From Natronosalvus caseinilyticus (GTDB lineage: Archaea > Halobacteriota > Halobacteria > Halobacteriales > Natrialbaceae): 64,000 nucleotides of DNA. Position 1 is the first letter of the stretch; each line of letters starts with the position of its first letter. A program made the position numbers and the translations under genes. Shown in pieces: positions 18,940 to 26,891 of this stretch. Under the pieces are notes generated by a model. The model searched no databases. It was not told the origin of the DNA and saw only the letters and a program-made list of their open reading frames with translations. Location of the stretch: NCBI RefSeq assembly GCF_017357105.1, contig NZ_CP071596.1, positions 3,844,001 through 3,908,000 of the forward strand. Direction: 5' to 3'.

Positions 18940-20424
18940 TCACGCACGCTGAATCACATCGTCCGCGGCTTCAAGGCGATGCTCGTCGCTCGAGCGATCT
19001 ACATGGCCTCGAGCGCGGTATTGATGGTCGTTCTGGCGCGATTCCTCCTCGACCCCGACGGCTACGGCACGCTGTTCTGGGCGATCGGCGTGCTGAGCGT
19101 CGTCCAGTTGATCGCCGGCGGCGGGCTCGGGAAGTCCGCCGCGCGCTACCTCGCCGAGTATCGAGAGAAAGCACCCGACCAGATCCCTCGCGTCCTCGAG
19201 TTGACCGTCGCCGTGCAGGTGCTCTGTATCGCAGCCGTCTCGGTCATCCTGCTCGTTGGCCACGATCGGATCGCCGCGATGCTCGGCGACGGGGCCGTCG
19301 CACCGTTTCTCGCCGCCGGCGCCGTCTACGTCCTGGCCATGTCGTTTCACGGCCTCGCCATCATCACCTTCCAGGGGTTCAACATGCTCGGGTACAGCGC
19401 CGCCGTCCAGGCGATCGGCGGCGTCTCGCGGCTCCTGTTCGCCGTCGCGTTCGTCGTCGCCGGCTTCGGCGCGCTCGGGGCCTTCTTCGGCTACGTCGTC
19501 GGCTACGCCATCGCCGCCGTCTTCGGGATCACCGTCCTCTACCTCCAGTGTTATCGCACCTTCGAGCGTGCGTCGTCGTTCGAACCGGGGCTCCCCCGTC
19601 GGGTGCTCGAGTACAGCGTCCCCCTCACCGCGACGCGGGGCGCGAACGTCATCGACAAACAGATCGACATCGTCCTCGTTGGCTTCTTCCTCAACCCGGT
19701 AGCTGTCGCCTTCTACACCCTCGCGAAGCAGGTCGTCGACTTCGTCCTCGCGCCCGCGGATTCCCTCGGGTTCACCATCTCGCCCAACTTCGGCGAACAG
19801 AAGGCCGCTGGCGACATCGAGTACGCTCGAACGCTCTACGAGACGGCGCTGACGAACACGCTGTTGCTCTACGTGCCCGCGGCCGTCGGCCTGGCCATCG
19901 TCGCCGACCCGTTCGTGATCCTCGTCTTCGGCGGCGACTACGCCGGCGCCGTCCCCGTGTTGCAGGTGCTCTGTGCCTTCGTCGTCCTGCAGGCGATCAC
20001 GAACCTCACGAGCGATAGCCTCGATTACCTCGGACGCGCCCGCGCTCGAGCGATGGCCAAAGGCGGAACCGCCCTCGCCAACTTCGGGCTCAACGTCGTC
20101 CTGATCCCGACCATCGGCGTCGTCGGCGCGGCCATCGCGACGGTCGCCACCCACTCCATCTACGTCGGCGTGAACCTCTACGTCGTCCACGCCGAACTCT
20201 CCCTGCGACTCGAGGAACTCGCGGCGACGGTCGGGAAAATCGTCGCTATCACCGGCGTCATGGGGCTACTGGTCGTCGTCCTCGCGCCCTTCATCTCAAG
20301 TCTGGGCATGCTGTTCGCGAGCATCGCCGTCGGCGTGGTCGTCTGGGCCGGGCTCGCCTTCGCCAGCGGGTTGATCGATCCGCAGGACGTGCGGATGGTT
20401 CTCGGATCGGGAAGCGACGTCTAA
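18934..20424 (+). CDS. Flippase of the MOP/Wzx superfamily (polysaccharide/oligosaccharide export)
   Basis: The 496-residue product is almost wholly membrane-embedded, with about twelve to fourteen hydrophobic segments. The N terminus is typical of lipid-linked sugar flippases (GFKAMLVARAIYMASSAVLM, then ARFLLDPDGYGTLFWAIGVL). A mid-protein ANVIDKQIDIVLVGFFLNPV segment and GGDYAGAVPVLQVL are also characteristic. Relatives such as Haloferax AglR act on dolichol-linked glycans in N-glycosylation. No glycosyltransferase gene is nearby, so the substrate is unassigned. The ATG at 18934 is preferred to upstream in-frame codons. Confidence 0.88.
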   Translation: MSSRTLNHIVRGFKAMLVARAIYMASSAVLMVVLARFLLDPDGYGTLFWAIGVLSVVQLIAGGGLGKSAARYLAEYREKAPDQIPRVLELTVAVQVLCIAAVSVILLVGHDRIAAMLGDGAVAPFLAAGAVYVLAMSFHGLAIITFQGFNMLGYSAAVQAIGGVSRLLFAVAFVVAGFGALGAFFGYVVGYAIAAVFGITVLYLQCYRTFERASSFEPGLPRRVLEYSVPLTATRGANVIDKQIDIVLVGFFLNPVAVAFYTLAKQVVDFVLAPADSLGFTISPNFGEQKAAGDIEYARTLYETALTNTLLLYVPAAVGLAIVADPFVILVFGGDYAGAVPVLQVLCAFVVLQAITNLTSDSLDYLGRARARAMAKGGTALANFGLNVVLIPTIGVVGAAIATVATHSIYVGVNLYVVHAELSLRLEELAATVGKIVAITGVMGLLVVVLAPFISSLGMLFASIAVGVVVWAGLAFASGLIDPQDVRMVLGSGSDV

Positions 20425-20463
20425 TGATAGTAATCAGTGGAACGGTTTACTCATCCGCAGCAC

Positions 20464-20521
20464 TGTCGAAGCCTTAACTGATGATAAGTTCCAGCGGCCG
20501 TGCTAAATAGAAGGCGCGAAT
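20464..20521. repeat. Dispersed intergenic repeat, copy A
   Basis: This 58-nt stretch matches 60909-60967 with one gap. The best-conserved core CGTGCTAAATAGAAGGCGCG agrees at nearly every base with CGTGCTAAATAGAGAGCGCG. It lies between the flippase gene and an AT-rich lipoprotein gene. It may be a remnant of a small non-autonomous mobile element. Confidence 0.7.
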
Positions 20522-20645
20522 GTGGCACGCAATCTGGCTCGATTTGCGTAAGGAGTGATTGCTCAGTCCGGGGGAATCGTGTATCGCTCAGTATCGGGAA
20601 GGAAGGTCTTGAGGGTGAGAAATCCCGATTCTGCTGGAGGTAAAG

Positions 20646-20658
20646 ATATATAAATATA
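20646..20658 (+). promoter_or_regulatory. Strong TATA box of the AT-rich lipoprotein gene
   Basis: TATATAAATATAC lies 19-31 nt upstream of the ATG at 20677, the spacing of a leaderless archaeal promoter. It is one of the cleanest promoter elements in the window. Confidence 0.7.
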
Positions 20659-20676
20659 CCAACTATAAGTCAAATA

Positions 20677-21363
20677 ATGAACCGCCGAAAGCTCTTGACG
20701 GGAATCAGCACGAGTGCTTTTCTCGGGGTTGGTGGCTGTCTTGAAACTGGCAATTCGTGGCTAGGAGATAACTCTGGTAACAGTGAAGATGATGTCCCGG
20801 ACTGTATGCAAAAGGATGAATGGAATAGCGATATTGACAAAGGTCCGAAAAATCCAGATCCAACATCTATTGCAGGTCGGTATGATTGTTCGAGTGCTCG
20901 GCGCCCAGAGCCGACTGGAGATGTTTGTACGACATTCACACCCGTTATAAGTGGTGAAGAACGCACGATTCACAGCGCTGGCGTTGAACCATACCCGGAA
21001 CCACCGGACTCATTCGATCAGGACACGCTCGTGTCATACGTCTATAGGTATGGGGATACGTATTTCCACAACTCGATGGTGGAAAAATACCGGGATGAGT
21101 TAACGCACGCTGGACTCCGTGTTGAGGAGGACGAGACACGGATAGAAAAGACAGAAAATGGCATTACCATCATTTATATCCGATTTTTTAACGGTACGGG
21201 CACTATCACAGATAGGAAGTTCCCCGCTGCCGGTGATGGTGCTGGAGCTGCCGCGTACGGCGTTGACGAGACAGGAATTGTCCGTGCAGGAACCAAGTAC
21301 AGTGTGAGTGATGAGGAGATGCCCGATCCGATCGAAGATGGTACTCTCCTCGAGTGCTTTTGA
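20677..21363 (+). CDS. AT-rich hypothetical lipoprotein
   Basis: The 228-residue product starts MNRRKLLTGISTSAFLGVGGC, a compact twin-arginine signal with the lipobox GVGGC, so it is probably exported folded and lipid-anchored. The mature part (about 23-228) is soluble and has no recognised domain, with cysteines at about 43, 70, 84 and 227. Base composition is clearly lower in GC than the neighbours and codon choice is less biased, suggesting recent acquisition. It has its own TATA box and sits just downstream of a dispersed repeat. Function unknown. Confidence 0.75.
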   Translation: MNRRKLLTGISTSAFLGVGGCLETGNSWLGDNSGNSEDDVPDCMQKDEWNSDIDKGPKNPDPTSIAGRYDCSSARRPEPTGDVCTTFTPVISGEERTIHSAGVEPYPEPPDSFDQDTLVSYVYRYGDTYFHNSMVEKYRDELTHAGLRVEEDETRIEKTENGITIIYIRFFNGTGTITDRKFPAAGDGAGAAAYGVDETGIVRAGTKYSVSDEEMPDPIEDGTLLECF

Positions 21364-21602
21364 TCAGTACGCAGCTGTGTGTATCAGTTAGTTCTTCCCA
21401 GATAGGGTGAAATAAATAGCGCCACCGTGCTGCACTCATTCCCTGTATGCAGCACAGGACCCAGGTAAACTTCCAATGAGTTTCAACAAAACCCCACCGG
21501 TCGCAGGTAGTCGACCGGAATCAGTCGTTCCGCCCGTCCAGTCGCGACCGAGGAGGCAGTGACGTTCAACGATAAAGAATCCGTGTCGATTCGGCGAGCG
21601 GG

Positions 21603-22748
21603 TCAAACCCGTGGCTCGAGCAACTCGTCTTCGTCCTCGATCTGACGGTTGTGCAGCGCCTGCCCGCTCGAGCGATCGAACAGGTGGATCGCCGACTCCG
21701 GGAGCCGCGCCGCGTACTGCTCGCCATCGCGCACGAGGCGCATCCCCTCGGTGATCGCGTTGATCGACAGGTCGGTCCCCGCGAACGTCGCCAGCAGGTT
21801 GTTCTCGTTGCCCATCGGCTCGACGACGTCGACCTCGACCGGGAAGTCGTGAACACTGCCGCCCGACTCGAGCAATTCGACGTCCTCCGGACGGATCCCG
21901 AGAACGAGGTCGGTCGCATCGCCGAGGTCCTCGCGGACCGACGAGGAGAGCGGGTACTCGAGAGAGGTCCCCTCCAGCAGGAGTCGATCGCCCTCGAGCG
22001 TCGCGTCGAAGAAGTTCATCGCCGGCTCCCCAATGAAGCCCGCGACGAAGCGGTTCTTCGGGCGATGGTAGCACTCGAGGGGCGTCGCGACCTGCTGGAG
22101 CTTTCCGTCATCCAGGATGGCGATCCGATCGCCCATCGTCATCGCCTCGGTCTGGTCGTGGGTGACGTAGACGGTCGTCACGTCCAGATCGTTTTGCAGG
22201 CGCTGAAGTTCCATGCGCATCCCCGACCGAAGTTTGGCGTCGAGATTCGACAGCGGTTCGTCCATCAGGAAGACGGCGGGATCCCGGACGATGGCTCGGC
22301 CCAGGGCGACGCGCTGTTGCTGCCCGCCGGAGAGTTCACCTGGTTTGCGATCGAGCAGGTCGGCAATCTCGAGCAGTTCCGCGGTCTCCTCGACGGCGGC
22401 GTTCATCGTATCCTTGTCGAGGTCGGTGGACTCCTCGAGGCCGAAGCGCATGTTCTCCCGGACCGTCATGTGCGGGTACAGCGCGTAGCTCTGGAACACC
22501 ATCGCGATGTCCCGCTGCTGGGCTGGAACGTGGTTGATGCGTTCGCCGTCGATCGAAATCGTGCCGTCGGAGACGGTCTCGAGGCCGGCGATCATCCGGA
22601 GCGTGGTGGATTTCCCGCAGCCGGATGGGCCGACGAGGACGAGGAACTCGCCGTCGTCGATGTCGATCGAGACGTCGTCGACCGCGACGATCACGTCGTC
22701 GCCGTCGTCGAAGCGTTTCGTTACGGTGTCGAGTGTGAGGTTGGCCAT
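21603..22748 (-). CDS. Sugar ABC transporter ATP-binding protein (MalK/UgpC type)
   Basis: The 381-residue product energises carbohydrate import. It has Walker A GPSGCGKST, the Q-loop FQSYALYPHMTV, the signature LSGGQQQRVALGRAI, Walker B AVFLMDEPLSNLD and the H-loop YVTHDQTEAM. The C-terminal ~140 residues are the MalK-type regulatory (TOBE) domain, including LGIRPEDVELL. The long open frame upstream is a shadow of the permease gene; the ATG at 22748 (MANLTLDTVTKRF) starts the family core. It is the last gene of the operon, 38 nt after the second permease. Confidence 0.96.
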   Translation of the reverse strand: MANLTLDTVTKRFDDGDDVIVAVDDVSIDIDDGEFLVLVGPSGCGKSTTLRMIAGLETVSDGTISIDGERINHVPAQQRDIAMVFQSYALYPHMTVRENMRFGLEESTDLDKDTMNAAVEETAELLEIADLLDRKPGELSGGQQQRVALGRAIVRDPAVFLMDEPLSNLDAKLRSGMRMELQRLQNDLDVTTVYVTHDQTEAMTMGDRIAILDDGKLQQVATPLECYHRPKNRFVAGFIGEPAMNFFDATLEGDRLLLEGTSLEYPLSSSVREDLGDATDLVLGIRPEDVELLESGGSVHDFPVEVDVVEPMGNENNLLATFAGTDLSINAITEGMRLVRDGEQYAARLPESAIHLFDRSSGQALHNRQIEDEDELLEPRV

Positions 22749-22786
22749 TGTTGGTGTGGGTGTGCTGGTGTGCCAGGTGTGGTCGG

Positions 22787-23692
22787 TTACGATGCCCCCG
22801 TGATTCCCTGCGCGAACTGGCGGCCGAAGATCACGTAGACGAGGATCGTCGGCAATGCGGCGATGAACGCGCCGGCCATCTGGATGTTGTACTCCTGGGC
22901 CAGCGATCCCTGTAGTTCGTTTAGCGATTGCGTGACGACGTAGTTCGAACGCGCGGTGATGAGCACGAGCGCGAACAGCAGGTCGTTCCAGATCTGGGTG
23001 AACTGGTAGATAAGCGTCACCGCGAACATCGGCAGCGACAGCGGGAAGACGATCCGCCTGTAGATGCCGAAGGCGTTCGCTCCGTCGATCTTCGCCGCCT
23101 CGATCATCTCGTCGTCCATCCCCTTGTAGTAGGATCGAAACAGGATGGTACAGATTGGAATCCCGTAAGCGGTGTGAGTGATCGTTAGTTCGATCAGGTC
23201 CGCTCGCTCGGCGAGGAAGGGCGCGAACGAGAGCAAGTCGGCGAGGCCGACCATGGACCAGAACTGCCGGAGCGGCACCAGCACGGACTGATACGGCAGG
23301 AAGACGCCTGCGAGGAAGATTACGAGGACGCCGACCTGGCCGCGCCAGGAGAGCTTCGTCAGGCCGTACGCCGCGAGGCTGCCGAACAGCGCCGACAGGA
23401 CCGTCGCCGGAATGACGAACGTGACGCTGTTGAGGAGTCCGCCCTGCAATCGGCCGAACGCCTCCTGCCACGGCGCGAGAGTGAACCACTCGGGCGTCGG
23501 CGGGATCAGCGGCGTCGTCTGGACGAACCCGGCGTCGGTCTTAAACGCGGTCGTCACCCCGCCCCACAGCGGCGAGAGGTAGAACGCGATCAAGCCGACC
23601 AGGACCACGTAGAGCGCGATCCGCTGGGTATCGAGTTCCTCGAGCGTCCGTGCGAGCGATCCGTCGGCCGAATCGGCGTCAGCGTGTGCCAT
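22787..23692 (-). CDS. Carbohydrate ABC transporter permease (UgpE/MalG type)
   Basis: The 301-residue product has six transmembrane segments and the EAA loop that contacts the ATPase (EAAKIDGANAFGIYRRIVFP). Residue 1 to about 35 is an acidic cytoplasmic tail. The gene starts at the stop of the preceding permease gene (TGATG overlap), indicating translational coupling. It pairs with that permease to form the membrane pore of the sugar importer. Confidence 0.95.
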   Translation of the reverse strand: MAHADADSADGSLARTLEELDTQRIALYVVLVGLIAFYLSPLWGGVTTAFKTDAGFVQTTPLIPPTPEWFTLAPWQEAFGRLQGGLLNSVTFVIPATVLSALFGSLAAYGLTKLSWRGQVGVLVIFLAGVFLPYQSVLVPLRQFWSMVGLADLLSFAPFLAERADLIELTITHTAYGIPICTILFRSYYKGMDDEMIEAAKIDGANAFGIYRRIVFPLSLPMFAVTLIYQFTQIWNDLLFALVLITARSNYVVTQSLNELQGSLAQEYNIQMAGAFIAALPTILVYVIFGRQFAQGITGAS

Positions 23693-24744
23693 CAGAGATC
23701 ACCTCGTCTGTACTGCAGGTACAGGTACGGCCCAACGACGGCGAGCGCCAGCAAGAAGAGTACGGTCGCGACCGCGGCCCCGTACGCCCACTGGCTCCGG
23801 GAGAAGGCTACCCGGAACATCATGACTGCGAGGATGTCCGCCGATCGACCGGGATTGTTCCCGAACATGACGAAGATGAAGTCGAACGCCTTCAGCGCGA
23901 AGACCATCAACACGACCGCCGCGGACGTCGTCGCCGCGCTCAACTGGGGGACGATGACGCGCAAGTACATGCGGAACGTACTGGCCCCGTCGACTTTCGC
24001 CGCCTCGTAGTGAGCGTCCGGGATCGCCCGGAGCCCAGCCAGGTAGACGACCATCGCGTAGCCGCTGAACTGCCAGGTCAGCGCGAAGATGATCGCCGCG
24101 AGCCTGGTATCCGGGTTACCGATCCAGTTTCTCGTGAGGAAGTCGAGCCCGAGCCCCCGGAGAACGACGTTGATCGTCCCCGTGGTCGGGTTGTACATCC
24201 ACGCCCAGAAGATGGCCGTGACGACGAACGACAGCGCCATCGGCAGCAGGTAAATCGTCCGGAACGTGTTCTCGAAGCGGATGTTCTGATCGACGAGAAT
24301 CGCCAGGACGAGTCCAATCGCGAGTGAAACGCCCGTAAACGCGACCAGCAGGACGATCGTGTTCCGGAACGCTGCCACGAACGACGGATCGTCCGGCATC
24401 TGGCGGTACATCTCGAGCGACAGGTCCGTGTAATCGGGCCCCAGCAGACTGCTCCAGTCTGTCAGCGAGATGAGCAGGTTCCAGCCGATCGCTCCGTACA
24501 CGAACAACCCCATCAGCAATGCCGGCGGGAGCCAGAACGGAATCGCCTGCACGGCCTCGCTGTGACGGAGTCGGGTCCAGCGACTGGTGTGTCCGCTTGT
24601 GCTTGCGCTCGCACTCGTGCTCGCGCTCGAGGCGCCGCCGTCAGTCCGGACGGGTCGGTCGTCGGTTCGGTTCTCGTCGGAACCCGCCGCTCGACGACGC
24701 CCGCGGGAAAGACGGGTCAGTGTTCGTCGTATGTCAAAATCCAT
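23692..24744 (-). CDS. Carbohydrate ABC transporter permease (UgpA/MalF type)
   Basis: The 350-residue product has a 60-residue low-complexity hydrophilic N terminus (SASTSASASTSGHTS) and then six membrane helices. The EAA motif reads EAAKVDGASTFRMYLRVIVP. It forms the heterodimeric pore with the following permease. It lies 23 nt after the solute-binding protein gene. Confidence 0.95.
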   Translation of the reverse strand: MDFDIRRTLTRLSRGRRRAAGSDENRTDDRPVRTDGGASSASTSASASTSGHTSRWTRLRHSEAVQAIPFWLPPALLMGLFVYGAIGWNLLISLTDWSSLLGPDYTDLSLEMYRQMPDDPSFVAAFRNTIVLLVAFTGVSLAIGLVLAILVDQNIRFENTFRTIYLLPMALSFVVTAIFWAWMYNPTTGTINVVLRGLGLDFLTRNWIGNPDTRLAAIIFALTWQFSGYAMVVYLAGLRAIPDAHYEAAKVDGASTFRMYLRVIVPQLSAATTSAAVVLMVFALKAFDFIFVMFGNNPGRSADILAVMMFRVAFSRSQWAYGAAVATVLFLLALAVVGPYLYLQYRRGDL

Positions 24745-24767
24745 AACACGTGGGGTTCTGAGTTCCC

Positions 24768-26084
24768 TCAGAAGATGTTGATGAGTTCCTGGGTGGTCTC
24801 GTCCGGGTCCCAGTTGTCCGTGAAGACCGCGAACGCCTCTTGGACCTCGCTCGCCTGGGCCGGCTGGAGCCCGCTCCCGTGAGCGATCGACGTGATCTGT
24901 TCGTCGGAATCCTGGAAGGCCGACATCTGGTCCTGGAGGAACGGCGGGAACTCGTCGGTCGGGACATCAGTTCGCGGCGGAATCGACCCCTTCGCCGGGT
25001 TGAACCGCTCCTGGGCGTCGACCGTCGAACAGTACTCGATCCACGCTTCGGTCGCGTCCGGCGTGGGATTGTTCGTCGGCATGACGAACGAGTCCATCAC
25101 GAGCGTGTAGACGCCTTCGGTGCCGGGGAAGGCGGCGTAGTCCCAGCCCTCGCCGTACTCGAAGTCCTCGGCGGTCTGGTACTCGCCGGCCGCCCAGTCG
25201 CCGTTGTGGTGGAACGCGGCGTCGCCGGTGATCACGGCGTTGTTGGCCTCGTCCCAGGAGACCGTGGAGGCGTCCTCGTTGAAGTACTCGCTGTAGTCGG
25301 CGACCAGCGAGAGCGACTCGTTGATCTCGCTCTCGAGGTCGGCCGCATTACCGTCGAGGAACTGCTGGAACGTGTCGACGCCGTGCTGGCCGGTGAAGAC
25401 GACCTCCCACAGCTGGAGGGTGCCCCACGGCTCCGCGGTCTGCTGGGCCATGCCGACGTAACCCGCGCCGTCGACCGTCTCGAACGCCTCGAGCAGCCCC
25501 TCGGGGCCGTCGATACTCTCGACGTCGACACCGGCGTCGTCGAGCACCTCGACGTTGTAGAAGATGTTGTTCAGCCGGTGGATGTTGATCGGGACCGAGA
25601 CGACGTCGCCGTCGATGGTGGCCGCCTCCACGACGCTGTCGAGGTAGGCGTCCTGAGCGCCGTCCTCGTAGAAGTCGCCGACCGGCTCGAGCGCGTCGGC
25701 GTCCGTGTAGGTCCGGAGTGCCTCGCCCGGCCAGATCTGGAACGTTCCCGGCGGCTCCTCGTCGATCACGCGCGTCTGGATCGCGGCGTCGATAGACGAA
25801 CCGGCGCCACCGGGTGCCGGATTCGGATTGGCCGTGTAGTCCGTGTTCTCGTCGTACCCATCCACGAGTGCGTTGAACGCTTCCTCTTCGCCGCCCGCGG
25901 TCCACCAGTGGACGATCTCGAGGTCGCCGTCGCCACCTCCGTTCCCGTTCCCGTCCCCGTTTCCGGTGGCGTTCCCGTTTCCATTCCCCTCCTCGTCGTC
26001 CGCACAACCCGCGAGGGCAGCGGTACCGATCGCCCCAGTCGTCACCAGATACCGTCGACGAGTAACTCCGTTCTGGTTTCCCAT
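24768..26084 (-). CDS. Sugar ABC transporter solute-binding lipoprotein
   Basis: The 438-residue product captures the sugar outside the cell. It has a twin-arginine motif (TRRRYLVTTG), lipobox ALAGC, then a Gly-Asn/Asp linker (EEGNGNGNATGNGDGNGNGG) and a family 1 extracellular solute-binding domain (about residues 45-438). The ATG at 26084 is used: the upstream in-frame Met codons (26108, 26126) fall inside or beyond the TATA region and would put extra residues before the Tat signal. It is the first gene of the four-gene operon. The ligand is not deducible; a mono- or disaccharide is typical. Confidence 0.93.
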   Translation of the reverse strand: MGNQNGVTRRRYLVTTGAIGTAALAGCADDEEGNGNGNATGNGDGNGNGGGDGDLEIVHWWTAGGEEEAFNALVDGYDENTDYTANPNPAPGGAGSSIDAAIQTRVIDEEPPGTFQIWPGEALRTYTDADALEPVGDFYEDGAQDAYLDSVVEAATIDGDVVSVPINIHRLNNIFYNVEVLDDAGVDVESIDGPEGLLEAFETVDGAGYVGMAQQTAEPWGTLQLWEVVFTGQHGVDTFQQFLDGNAADLESEINESLSLVADYSEYFNEDASTVSWDEANNAVITGDAAFHHNGDWAAGEYQTAEDFEYGEGWDYAAFPGTEGVYTLVMDSFVMPTNNPTPDATEAWIEYCSTVDAQERFNPAKGSIPPRTDVPTDEFPPFLQDQMSAFQDSDEQITSIAHGSGLQPAQASEVQEAFAVFTDNWDPDETTQELINIF

Positions 26085-26105
26085 ATCGACTGAAAATGGG
26101 TTCGT

Positions 26106-26119
26106 CATTATAATAAATG
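26106..26119 (-). promoter_or_regulatory. TATA box of the sugar ABC operon
   Basis: The minus strand reads ATTTATTATAATG, 22-35 nt upstream of the ATG at 26084, in a short AT-rich patch. This supports a leaderless operon transcript and decides the start codon. Confidence 0.6.
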
Positions 26120-26130
26120 TGTGCATATTT

Positions 26131-26145
26131 CACTCGATAACGAGT
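26131..26145. promoter_or_regulatory. TrmB-like operator upstream of the sugar ABC operon
   Basis: CACTCGATAACGAGT contains the perfect dyad ACTCG-ATAA-CGAGT and fits CACT-N7-GAGT. The motif reported for Halobacterium TrmB is TACT-N7/8-GAGTA, so the core matches with the outer bases changed. It lies directly upstream of the TATA element. The regulator could be the TrmB protein at the window start; that link is inference. Confidence 0.5.
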
Positions 26146-26247
26146 TTATTTCGAGACAGGTGGCTCGAGTCGGGTACGTGGCCCGAACCGTCACGTGGCA
26201 ACCCCGGTCTCGCAAGAGGTAAACCTCGGCGAACTCGACTCACGGGC

Positions 26248-26883
26248 ATGGACGACGCCCTCGCGTATCCGCTCCGGGGCGACCACGCCGAGACGTCCCT
26301 GATCGCCGCCTGGCTCTGCGTCCTCGTCCACGTGCTGGTCGTCCCCGTTCTCCCGCTCGTGGCGCTCCTCGGGTACGTCGTTTCGGTGCTCGTCCTCGGC
26401 TCCGAACGCGACCCGCCGCCGTTTCTCGAACGCACTGTTCTTCGCCAGGCGCTAGGCGCCGCCGGAATCGCGATCGCCTACGGGACGGTTCCCCTCGTCA
26501 TCGCGCTTTCGACGGTTCGATTGCTCACTGAGTCAGGCGAAGTGCCAAGTGGTGGCGGCACGTTCGCCGTCCTCGTGGGTTCGACGACGGTCCTCCTCGT
26601 TCTCGGTATCGCCGCCTACCTCCTGCCGATCGCCCTCGCGAACTACGGACGGGCCGGATCGATCCGCGCCGGGTTCGCGGATATCGTCTCGGTCGCCGGT
26701 CACGGCGCGTACTTCGTCGGCTGGGCCTCGGGGATCACGCTCTTGCTCGTCGGACTCGCGCTCTCGAGCGCGCTGGTCTCCCGCGGCGGGGTCGCCCTCG
26801 TCGCCGGCACCCTGATCGGCGCCTACGCGGTGCTCGTCTCGAGCCGGCGGATCGGCCGCGGGTACGCCGCGGGTCGGCGGTAG
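26248..26883 (+). CDS. DUF4013 family membrane protein
   Basis: The 211-residue product has about six hydrophobic segments. The first region GDHAETSLIAAWLCVLVHVL and the terminal SSRRIGRGYAAGRR are typical of haloarchaeal DUF4013 proteins, which lack an assigned function. The ATG at 26248 (MDDALAYPLRG) is used; the frame is open far upstream through the antisense of the solute-binding gene, but that part is not related. It is divergent from the ABC operon and converges with the epimerase gene (8 nt between stops). Confidence 0.78.
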   Translation: MDDALAYPLRGDHAETSLIAAWLCVLVHVLVVPVLPLVALLGYVVSVLVLGSERDPPPFLERTVLRQALGAAGIAIAYGTVPLVIALSTVRLLTESGEVPSGGGTFAVLVGSTTVLLVLGIAAYLLPIALANYGRAGSIRAGFADIVSVAGHGAYFVGWASGITLLLVGLALSSALVSRGGVALVAGTLIGAYAVLVSSRRIGRGYAAGRR

Positions 26884-26891
26884 TCGAGGGC

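Noticed and set aside
18940-20190. A 416-codon minus-strand frame
   Set aside because: Antisense of the flippase; Asp/Glu/Val-rich with no domain, as expected from the complement of a hydrophobic gene.
21603-23489. A longer 628-codon version of the sugar ABC ATPase
   Set aside because: The extra N-terminal part is the out-of-frame complement of the permease gene and carries no homology; the ATPase core begins at 22748.
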